From NCBI RefSeq assembly GCF_030867145.1, contig NC_134428.1, forward strand, positions 22,113,537 through 22,177,536: a stretch of 64,000 nucleotides of DNA, written 5' to 3'. Below, one piece after another: positions 12,075 to 21,700 of the stretch (its first letter is position 1; each line of letters starts with the position of its first letter). The notes below the pieces were generated by a model, which was not told where the DNA came from, did not search any database, and was given only the letters and a program-made list of their open reading frames with translations. The stretch comes from Opisthocomus hoazin (lineage: Eukaryota > Chordata > Aves > Opisthocomiformes > Opisthocomidae). The position numbers were made by a program, and so were the translations under genes.

Positions 12075-12320
12075 GAATCATAGAATCACAGAATGGCTTG
12101 GGTTGGAAGGGACCTTAAAGATCATCTGGTTCCACCCCCCCTGCCATGAGCAGGGACATCTCCCACCAGCCCAGGGTGCTCAGAGCTCCATCCAGCCTGG
12201 CCTTGAGCCCTGCCAGGGAGGGGGCAGCCACAGCTTCTCTGGGCAGCCTGGGCCAGTGTCTCACCACCCTCATGGGGAAGAATTTCTTCCTGATATCTAA
12301 TCTAAATCTGCCCTCTTTAA
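12075..12320 (-). mobile_element. CR1 retrotransposon fragment, older subfamily
   Basis: The plus strand starts GAATCATAGAATCACAGAATGG and continues with the variant GGACCTTAAAGATCATCTGG. It ends in GAATTTCTTCCTGATATCTAA. It is clearly CR1 but of a different subfamily from the other copies in the window. Confidence 0.88.
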
Positions 12321-14136
12321 CATCTACGCCAAGAAGAACCTAAGAATCGGGGTGTCCTCATGGGAGAAGTCGGTCCTCAGCCTCGGGGCGAGGGTCGGGT
12401 GCCCCAAAGCTGATGTTCAGCTCAGCCCCTGCATCTGCCTGGAGCGTTTAAGCCCAGAGCTTTGGGCTGAGAGCAACTCCTCCGCCTCAGCCCTGTTGCA
12501 AAGCTTTGGGAAAACCCAGATAATCCCCGCGGCCTCCAACGCCGAGCTCCCGCCAGCGCCGGGGATTTCTGTTCGCCTGCAATCGGATTGCGACAAACCC
12601 CTCCAGTTGCACCGAACAAATTCCCCGGCTGCTCCCCGCTTCTCGCGGGCCCCGTTAATCCCCCGAGTGTGACTCCGGCCAAGCGACAACATCCCCGCTT
12701 AATCCCCGCCGTCTCCGTGCAAAGCCACCGCTGCCGAGGACGCTCGCGGTGCCGGCACCGCGCGCTCGGCCGGCGTTGGGAGCCCGGGGAAGGCTGCGAT
12801 GCCGTTTAAAGGAGCTTTTCCGAGAGGAGATGGCGGGGCTCGGGAACGCCTTGCGCTTCCCGTGAAGCGGAAGAGACGGATGCGCAGCGCGACTGGGCAT
12901 GGGGGTGTGGGAGGGGGCGGCTCAGGGGTTTGGTCCCTTTGGCTGGTGTCCCCCCCGCTCAGCAATCCCAGGTCCGGTGTCGCCCACCCTGGCTGGCGCA
13001 GCGGGGACGCGGCGTTGGGCACGGAAAGCCCCGGGCACCCAGGCAGCGTGAGGTGAAGGAGCCCGGTTTTGTCACCACTGAATGAAGGGAGGGCTGGTGG
13101 CTGGGATGGGGACAGCAGGGACAGCCACTTCCCCCCGTCCCCAAGGGTGTCAAGGCGTGGGGCTTGGCCGCACGGGGGGTGCGTGCACCGGGAAGGTCTC
13201 TCCTTCCCCTCACCTCCGCAACAGCGGTGATGAATCCAAGCCGACTGCGCTGGAAGGGCGAGAAAAAAAAAAACGCCCGCAATTCAGGTGATTTCTGGAG
13301 ACCGTCCTAATCCGACATCTCCCAGCCCAATGAATCAGCAGCGTCTTGTTCCACCCGGCGGGATTAATCAGTGCTCGGCCAGGCTCCGGGAAAGCGAGGT
13401 GAGGCTCTGAATAGCAAGGAGCCGCGGCGAGGCAGCCGCAGGGCCGCGGAGCCCAGCAAACCCCTCTTCGCAGTCCGGCAAACGCCGCCGGGACGCAGCC
13501 GCTCGCGCCGTGGGACAGCGGGGAGAGGCAGGGGAAGGGGCGAAGGGAAAAGCACCCCTGAAATGCTGCGGTTTGGGTGAGGGGTGCCCTGCGGTCCCTG
13601 TTGCTGGATGTGAGGGTGTCGGGGGAGACCCCGGGGTGGGGCTGCGGGCGTCCCTGCCGCCGCGGGGACCGGGGTGTCTGGGCCAGCATCGCCCCGTCGC
13701 GCTTGGAGCGTCGCGCCCGGTGGGTTTTCCTGGCTGGCAAAGTGGGTCAAGCAGAAACTCAAGGAGCATCCAAGCTCACCAACTTCGAGCCAGCTACATC
13801 AAAGCTGAATTATTCAGGGCCATCATTAAAAAATTGAAGAGCCCGGCTCACGGGACCCCTCCCCGTGCCGGCGCTGGGTGGAGGCAGCTCAGCCTGCCTG
13901 TGCTGGGGGGCACTTGGGGAGGGCGGACGGTGCCGTTTGGGTCTAACGCTGCCCTCGGGGATGGGGAAAGCAGGGAGAAAGCCCTCTGAGAAGTCTACCC
14001 TGATGGGTTCATCTCCTAGTGGTCCTCCATGGCTGTCCAAGGCGTAGCTGCTTCTTTGGGTACCCCAGCACGGCCCCATAGCAGAAACAGCAGAAAGGGA
14101 ACCCCAACGACCCCCAGAAATGGGGATCAAGAGGTC
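12321..14136. other. Intergenic, GC-rich, no gene seen
   Basis: High-GC unique sequence with many CpGs around 12.55-12.9 and 13.35-13.55 kb. Long overlapping open frames occur on both strands but none shows recognisable protein content. Confidence 0.45.
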
Positions 14137-14220
14137 GTGTGATTTTAGATTTTAGATTTTCATGTGATTTTAGATTTTCGTGTGATTTTAGATTTTCGTG
14201 TGATTTTAGATTTTTTTTTT
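14137..14220. repeat. 18-bp tandem repeat
   Basis: About four copies of an 18-base unit, GTGATTTTAGATTTTCGT or a close variant. The run ends in poly-T at 14211-14222. The array is short and AT-rich inside GC-rich DNA. Confidence 0.9.
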
Positions 14221-14222
14221 TT

Positions 14223-15528
14223 CTTTTTAGATTTCCATTATTTGCCACGAGGTGTTTGGTCGCAGCATCTCCCCACAGCTCGGGGCGCATGTGGGAGCTG
14301 AGCTGCTCCCCTGAACCCGGTCGCTTTTACAGGACACCCCCGCCTCCCTCCCCGGCTCTATACCCGGGGCTTCGGGGCAGGGAGAACCGGCTCGCGGGGA
14401 GAATCCCTGCGGAAGGCGGTGAGTAATGCTGCCTGGCGAGCACCGAGGCAGCGGGGCCTCGCCGGCGAGGCGTGAAAAGGCGAGCGCACATATGCTGCAG
14501 CTCGTCCTGCTCTTTTTGTCGAGCGCAGCAGCAGGCAAGGCCGAGGAACCCCCACCGCAGTCACCCCCCCTTTGCTGAAATTTCACATGGCAGGGGGTGA
14601 TGGGGTCTGGTGCAGGGCAAAGGGACATACCCCAAGGGGAGTGGGGGGGGCTTTGAGATTTTGCAATGATGCTACCAAATTAGAGCTGAACAAACCAAAC
14701 TGAAACAAGCAGCCCCCCCAAAAATATCCCTCCTTGCACTGGTGCACTGAGCTGTGCCAGTGCTCAGCCAAGGGGGAGCAGGGAAAGCTGAGCCCCTGGC
14801 TCCGGGCAGAGCTCGGCGCAGCAGTCTGGTCTGCCATCAGCCAAACTCCAGCGATTTCAGCCAAGGAGGAAAAAAAATGGAAATTTCCACCCGGGCTGCT
14901 TTCCACCCTGCGATGGGTTTGCGGGAGCCGCGTTGCTCAGCCCCGCGCCCGGCAGAAGAGCGGCCGAGGCGTCGCGGCCGGTTTCGTCCCCTGTTTCCCC
15001 TGGTGTGAGCGGCCGCAGCGCAGCCCCCCGCACACTGATTTGTGCAAGGCAGCATTTATTGACCGCGAGAAGATTGTAATTCACAGCCCGGCGCGTTGCG
15101 GCCGCGGCGCGTGAGCAGGGACGGTACCTGTCCCCCTCCCCGCCACCGCCATCCTCCCGCGCTCCCGGTGGGGAGAGCCCAGCAAGGGCTGGACCCCAGG
15201 GCTCTCCGAGGGGGCACCGGCCGTGTCCCCCGCCGGGCCCTGCTGCACCCGCCAGAAAAGAAAACCCAGCAGCACATGGTGCCCACGGCCTTGGCCAGCT
15301 CACCCAGGTCGGGAGGGGTGGGGACAGCCATGGCATCCCTGCCTGGAGCACCCTTCTCGGGGACACGCGTCCTCCACCTGGGCAGATGTCCCCACTGCCC
15401 CACGCTGCTGGTTCCCTTCCTCTGCTTCCACCTCCTGGTTACGCTGGGGAGCAGACCCCCCCACACACACACTTGCTTCCCCAAAAAGCTGGGGGTTTGC
15501 TGCATTCTGCTAGCCAGAGCTGCAGTAC
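14223..15528. other. Intergenic, no gene seen
   Basis: GC-rich unique sequence. A short AT-richer patch at 15040-15085 (GCATTTATTGACC, GATTGTAATTCAC) stands out but has no assigned role. Confidence 0.4.
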
Positions 15529-15970
15529 GTCCATCCGTCCATCCTCCCATCGTTCTGTCCATCCATCCATCCTTCCATCCATCCTTCCACCCTCCCATCG
15601 TTCTGTCCATCCATCTGTTCTTCTGTCTGTCCATCCATCCAGCCTTCCATCCATCCTCCCATGCTCCCATCGTTCTGTCCATCCATCCATTCTGTCTGTC
15701 CATCCATCTATTCTTCTGTTTGTCCATCCATCCATCCTTCCATCCATCCATCCTCCCATGCTCCCATTGTTCTGTCCATCCATGCATACTGTCTGTCCAT
15801 CCATCTACTATTCTGTCTGTCCATCCATCCATCCTTCCATCCATCCTTCCACCCTCCCATCGTTCTGTCCATCCATCTACTCCTGTCTGTCCATCCATCC
15901 ATCCTCCATGCTCCGATCATTCTGTCCATCCATCCATCCTATCTGTCCATCCATCCATCCACCCATCCAT
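15529..15970. repeat. CCAT/CTGT tetranucleotide-derived satellite
   Basis: About 440 bases of TCCATCCATCC units interrupted by higher-order words TCGTTCTGTCCATCC, TTCTGTCTGTCC and CTCCCATGCTCCC. This gives a nested period of roughly 60-100 bases. Repetitive open frames on both strands (HPSI-type and DGWMD-type) are products of the repeat. Confidence 0.95.
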
Positions 15971-16013
15971 GGGACAGCTTCTGCTGACCCCTTCGGCCCC
16001 TCTCACGGCAGGA

Positions 16014-16035
16014 CCCCCCCCCCCCCCCCCCCCCC
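16014..16035. repeat. Poly-C tract (22 C)
   Basis: Uninterrupted run of 22 cytosines just upstream of the SLC29A4 CpG island. Length may be uncertain in the assembly. Confidence 0.9.
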
Positions 16036-16039
16036 GCAA

Positions 16040-16700
16040 AGCCCACATCCTCAATGCAATTACCCGGGCTTTCTTCCTAATTAATCTCTCTCTGCAGCCC
16101 CCGAAACCCCTCAAAGCGCCCACAGGCGGCCCGGGGCTGGCGGGGGGGGGAGGCTGGGGGCTCCCCGGCTCCGGGTGCTGCCCCGGGGGGGGCCCGGGGG
16201 TGCCGGAGGAGGAGGGAGGGGGAGGCGGGAGGAGGCGGGAGGCAGCGCCGGGGCCGCGCCCGCTCCTCGCCCGCCGCCGCCGCGCTCGCTGCCGGCCCCC
16301 CCCCCCCCGGGAGGCTCCGGCATGGCGGGGCCGGGGGCCGGCGGCCGGCCCTGCTGAGCCGATGCCGGTGCCGCAGAGCAGCCGCGCCGGAGGGAGGTAA
16401 GAACCGAGCTGCTGGGCACGGCCGGGACCCCCGGGCAGCGGGGGGAGCTTCCCCGGAGCCCCCCGCCCTCCCCGGCCCCGAGCATCCTCCCCGGCTCCCG
16501 GCCATCCTCCCCGGGCGCGGCTGGGGCCGGCCTTCCTCCTCCTCCTCCTCCTCCTCCTTCTCCTCCTCCTCCAGCCAGCAGCTTCTCCTTCAGCCCGGGG
16601 TCGGGGGGGGGGGACTGAATTCCTCCCCCCTCCCTTTTTTTAATTGCAACTTCGCTGCTCGCAAGATGTCGGGGGACCCAATCGCCAGAGCAAAAATCGC
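16040..16700 (+). promoter_or_regulatory. SLC29A4: SLC29A4 CpG-island promoter region
   Basis: Very high GC with dense CpG and no TATA box around the inferred first exon. G-run clusters (16193-16240, GGGAGGGGGAGGCGGGAGG) could form quadruplexes on the plus strand. A TCC/CCT triplet run lies at 16531-16573. The start site is not determined. It is placed upstream of the donor at 16396. Confidence 0.6.
16100..16396 (+). other. SLC29A4: SLC29A4 exon 1 (5'UTR, 5' limit approximate)
   Basis: Its 3' limit is a strong donor, GGGAG then GTAAGA, at 16396/16397. Human SLC29A4 also starts with an untranslated exon. The 5' limit is a guess from the CpG island. An ATG at 16362 in this exon would be in frame with the coding exon after splicing (35 bases plus 7), but it sits in a poor start context. 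Confidence 0.5.
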
Positions 16701-17368
16701 TCCTCCGCCCTGACGGGGTGGGTTTGCGCTGCCCCGGGGTGGGGGGGGTCCCGGCACGGGGTGGGGGTCCTGGCACCTGGGGGGGGGTCTCCTGGCATGG
16801 GTGGGGGGGTCTCCTGGCATCGAGAGGTGCAGCGGGGCTGGGGTCCCCTGCTCTGCCCTGGCCCTGGGTGAAACCCCCCCCCACTGCCCCCCCACTCGTG
16901 GTCCAGAGGGGCGGCAGCGCCCGAGTCGTGTTCCCCCCACCCCATCTCCCCCCCCGCTTAGACGGGTGTAAATCCGAAGGGAGAGGGGAAATAAATCCGC
17001 TTCACCGCGGCAGAAGGATGCTCGGAGCGGGCGAGGTGGGTGGGTGGGTGCTGGGGGGCTGGTCCAGCACCGTCGCTCCGTGCCGTGTCCCGCTCCGCTC
17101 CCGAGAAGTTTGGCCCCCGGTGGGGACGGGCGCGTTTCCAGCCGGCGAGTTCTCCAGCTGGGATCTCCGTGACGGGGGAAAAACAACCCCGCAACAGGGC
17201 TTTCCCGGCATCCCGGGGGATGCTTCCCACTGGGTTCCATCTCCTGGGTAGCGTCGGGCGCGGGAGGGTGCTTGGTGGAGGGCGTCGCAGCCAGCTCCTC
17301 CGCCAGCGATGGGACCGAGCGGCGTCCCCAACCGAAACGCATCCCGCTGGGTTGTCCTGCCTGGCACT

Positions 17369-17408
<40 letters not shown>

Positions 17409-18538
17409 TCTGGGTGCCCACCCAGGCATGGTGCAGGGTGGGGAACCACAGCCTGGCCCCGTCCAGGCCCCCTGTGCCACCAGCCCCGTTTGAGGCTCTA
17501 GCATCGCCCTTGCGAGGTCCATGGACACCATGTCTGCCACCCACCCCAAGGTCCCCGCAGCATCCGACCCACCCTGGCAGCCGGGAGATGCTGGGAAACC
17601 TCCTGCAAACACCGAGTCCGCCAGGGAGACTGGAGAAATCGCTGCCATTGATTTTTTTTTTCTTCCCTCGCCTGCCTCAACCCTACTGCCTTGGAGGAGA
17701 TTTGTCTTCCCGGTCTGTCCGGCTGGGTGGTCTGCGGGCGGTGAAGGCAGGCTGGCATCTACCGACTGGCGCCGGTAATACAGAGCAGCCCCTGGGTTAC
17801 CCCAGGGCCTGGACTGGGGTGGCCCCAGAGGGACGAAGCACGGTTTTGGGTGGCTCTGGTAGGGTGGCTGGGGGACGGCTGTTGTGTTTTGGGGGCTCGT
17901 TTCGGGATGCGTTCGGCGCGGATCCTCTCGGGCGTGGTGCTGGGGGTCTCTGTGGCGGCTCGCTGAGCATCTCCCTGCTGTGCCGTGGACCCTGGGAGAA
18001 GCGGATGCGAAACGCTCGCCTTCAGAGCCGGGTCACGTCCCGTCCTCTGCCCGAAAAGGCTGCAGGGATGTGTCTGCCCAGGCCGGTGGCTCTGCCCCAG
18101 CCCCGGCGCCAGGGATGCTGAAAAAGGGCACAGACCGGAGCAAGTCCTTCCCCGGCAGCCGTCCTCCATGAGCGGTTTTTTTTCACCCGTTAATTTCTCT
18201 AATTGTGTTTGGGAATCGCAGCGGCGTTGGGCACTGGCAGCATCCCAGCGCTGGGGCGAGCGCTGCGCCTTGGGGGTGGCTCATGTGGACCCCTCACCCC
18301 CGGCTCACTGCTCACCACCCCAAACCCAAACCCCTGCCCGGGGCGGGGCGAGGGACCCCGCTCTGCTTGCGGAAAGCATCTTCCCAGCTGGAAAAAACCC
18401 AGGAGCTGCGGCGATACGAAGGCGCGGGGCCACCTGCGTGCCATCCGTCCCTTGTAGAGCCCCCGGCATCACCCGGGGGATGATCCCCAAAGGGACACGG
18501 GAGCTGCGCCCCGGGGGTGTCACCACTCTCCTTCCCAG
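16397..18538 (+). other. SLC29A4: SLC29A4 intron 1
   Basis: Bounded by GTAAGA at 16397 and a CCTTCCCAG acceptor ending at 18538. GC-rich throughout, with the long poly-G run at 17369-17407. No further exon was recognised. Confidence 0.6.
17369..17407. repeat. Poly-G tract (39 G)
   Basis: Thirty-nine consecutive G on the plus strand, in SLC29A4 intron 1. It is unusually long for a homopolymer G run and can form quadruplex or triplex structures. The true length is likely to be uncertain. Confidence 0.9.
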
Positions 18539-18548
18539 GTCGCCCATG

Positions 18549-18708
18549 ATGGGCTCGGTGGGAGCCGAGCGCTTGAAGGAGCTGAGCCCGGCGGGGACGC
18601 CGGAGGGGAACGTGGTGATGAGCTTCAGCTTCGACAGCTACCAGCTGGAGGAGGACGAGCTGCAGCGGGGCAGCCAGGCCAAGGGCGTCCTCACCTTCAT
18701 GGAGCCAG
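18549..18708 (+). CDS. SLC29A4: SLC29A4 coding exon 1 (exon 2 of the gene)
   Basis: Exon proper begins at 18539 after CCTTCCCAG. It codes residues 1-53 plus one base, the cytosolic N-terminus (MGSVGAERLKELSPAGTP onward, acidic DSYQLEEDE). Donor G|GTGAGG at 18709. A second ATG at 18546 is directly upstream and in frame. Confidence 0.93.
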
Positions 18709-21700
18709 GTGAGGGCATGCGCGGCCCCACGGCCCCCACTGCTCTCCCACCCATTTGGGAGCTTCCCAATTTAATCGCCACAAATGGCCTGAAACGCCCG
18801 AAAATTGCTGGGTGCTTTTCTTTTCGGACCTGTTTGTACCCGTGTGAGCCGCGCAGCGTCTCGTGGCGGTGGGCTCTGCAGGTTGGCGGGGAGTTGAGAG
18901 TTCGTGCCCCAGCTTGCCCCCAGCCTCCCCGGGCAGGGCTTGGGGATGCTCCCAGGATTTACCCCAGCCCCTCTCCTCATCCCGGCCCTTCCAGGGCTTG
19001 GGGATGCTCCCGGGATTTACCCCAGCCCTGCTCCGCATCCTGGCCCTTGCAGGGCTTGGGGATGCTCCCGGGATTTACCCCAGCCCCTCTCCTCATCCCG
19101 GCGCAGCCCTGTCCATCCTCAACCCCTCCAACCCCTCCAGCGCCTCGGCTCCGGCTGTCACCGAAGCTGCCTGGCTCTCCGGTTATTCGGCTGCTATGAA
19201 AATACCCTCCAAGCCCGGGCGTTCTCCCGCCTCCGGAGTCTCTCCTCGTGATGCTTTTATTCAGGGAAGGAGTTTCCTGGAGCTGGGGCTGTTTATTTGT
19301 GATAGCTGTGGGGCGCGGGGCTGCGTGCTGTGGGTGCCCCCCTCATTTGCCATAAAGGATGTTGCCCCATGGCTGGGGTCTGCTGCAGGTCCCATGGGTC
19401 CAGCCAGTGCTACTGTCACATCTTTTCTCTTTCTTTCCCCTTTTGGGGCAGTTTCTGAGGATCCCGAGCCCCAGGATCGATACCACGGGATTTACTTTGC
19501 CATGCTGCTGGCTGGAGTGGGATTTCTTCTGCCCTACAACAGCTTTATCACCGATGTGGACTACCTGCACCACAAATACCCAGGTAGGTCTCCAGCAGCT
19601 TGCAGCACTTCCCAGCCACCCCAGACCCGGGGAGACCTCAGCCCCGCTCCCAGGGGAGCTGGACCCCTGCCACCCCCCATCACCTGCCTCTCCGCAGGGA
19701 CCTCCATCGTCTTCGACATGAGCCTCACCTACATCCTGGTGGCCTTGGTGGCCGTCATCCTCAACAACGCACTTGTGGAGCTGCTGAGCTTGCACACCCG
19801 GATCTCCGTGGGTGAGTGGGGGTCCCCACAGATCCTGGCAGCACCAGACCCATGTTGGTCCCCACCACCTGCCTCCATCTCCCACCCACAGGCTACCTCT
19901 TCGCCCTGGGGCCCCTGCTCTTCGTCAGCATCTGCGACGTCTGGCTGGAGCTCTTCACCCGCCGGCAAGCCTACGCTATCAACCTGGTCGCCGTTGGGGT
20001 GGTGGCCTTTGGCTGCACAGGTATGCGGGGCGGTGGCCAGCCCTGGGGTGAGCACAAGCCCTTCAGATAGGGGTGGGAAAACAGCCCCATCCCCAAGAGC
20101 CGTGGTCTCCTGGGACAACCTCCTGCTGTAATCCCTAGAAGCTGACCCTCGCTTCCCTGCTCCATCCCCTCCACCTCCATCCAGGGGGCACCGGCACCAG
20201 ACTGTGCGTTGGTCCCCATGACCTGGGCCACCACAATGGCTTTGCTCTTTGGGCCACCCTGCACCTGATGGCCGCTCTTGGTGGGAACAGCCATGGTGGG
20301 CATCCAAGGAGAGCAAACCCCACCACCGCCACTTATTGGGCACTGCATCAGCTGTCCAGGAAAGGTGCAGCCCCCCCGTGGCGTGGTGCGTGGGCCCCCA
20401 CCCAGGGTTTCTTTCCCTCCCTGGCATTTCGGCTGTGGCAATAATCCCTCCTTCTCCCCTCGGCACGTCCGTCTCTCCTGAAGTGCAGCAATCCAGCTTC
20501 TACGGCTACACGGGGCTGCTGCCCAAGCGCTACACGCAGGGCGTGATGACCGGCGAGAGTAAGTACCTGCACCCGCTGCCCGTGTCCGATGGCGCGGGCT
20601 CGCTCGGGGGGGACCCTCCTGCACCTTCTCCCGGGGCCCTGCTGTCCTCAGCACAGCCTGGCCAGGTTGTCAGCAGATGGAGGACCCCCCCAGCATTTCC
20701 CCAGGGGTGTTTCATAGTTTCGAAATCACTTGCAAGAGCTGCTGTGCTGCCATGCCGGGGTGAGGTGGGGGGTTGTCTGCAAGGAGTCAGCCCCACTGCC
20801 CCAAAAAAATCACTGCTTGTAGCTCCTCCACATCTGGAGGCATCACCTTCATGCGGTGGGGGAGGCTGCTGGGGGTCCCTGAGCTGTGGGGCTCAGCGGG
20901 ACCCGGTGCTGATAGCTCTCCCATGCCACCAGGCACCGCCGGGGTCATCATCTCGCTCAGCCGCATCTTCACCAAGCTGCTGCTGTCGGACGAGAAGGAG
21001 AACACGGTTATCTTCTTCTTCATCTCCATCGGCATGGAGCTGACGTGCTTCATCCTCCACCTCCTGGTGAAGCGCACCCGCTTCGTCCGCTACTACACCG
21101 CCTGCTCCCGCAAGGGCCTCCCTGAGACCCGGGGGGCTGGTGACCACGGGACGGGCTACCGCATCCACCACGACGTCACCGCCGAGGACATCCGATTTGT
21201 AAGCCGAGGGCGGGTTTCCTCCATGGCCCCTGGGGTCCCTCTCCCCACCAGAGCTCAGCGCTGGTGTCCCCTCTGCTCCATGCAGGAGAACCCGCCCCGG
21301 GGGCAGCCGAGCTCTCCGCGGGGCAGCCCAGGTGCCGAAGCTGAGCTGGCCGGCAGCGGCACCTACATGCGCTTCGATGTCCCTCGGCCTAAAATCAAGA
21401 GGAGCTGGCCCAGCTTCAGAGGTGGGTGGTTGGCTCAAGGAGGAGGGGGGCAAACCACGCCGACAGGGTGGTTTTGCAGCATTTTGCAGGGCAGAATGAG
21501 GGGTTGGTGGCCCAGGGCTTTGGGGAAGGATCATCCCTTTCTCAACAAGCCCAAAAACATGAGGCAATCACATCTTTGGAAGCCACTGTTGGGGTGCAGG
21601 GAAGACTTTCAGGCTTTGCAAGGGTAGGGCTGTGGGTTTTGGCTGAGGTGTGCTGCCCGTCCCTGCCAGACATGCTGCTCCACCGCTACGTCGTGTCCCG

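Noticed and set aside
15056-16400. Long open frames on both strands (434 and 280 codons)
   Set aside because: They run through the CCAT satellite and poly-C. The proteins are simple HPSI-type or DGWMD-type repeats.
16111-17648. Long minus-strand open frames in the CpG island (257 and 352 codons)
   Set aside because: GC-driven Pro/Gly/Arg-rich translations, including poly-Pro from the poly-G run. No gene is expected antisense here.
18863-20131. 422-codon plus-strand open frame in SLC29A4
   Set aside because: It reads through introns 2-5. Clear splice sites and family alignment show that only parts of it are coding.
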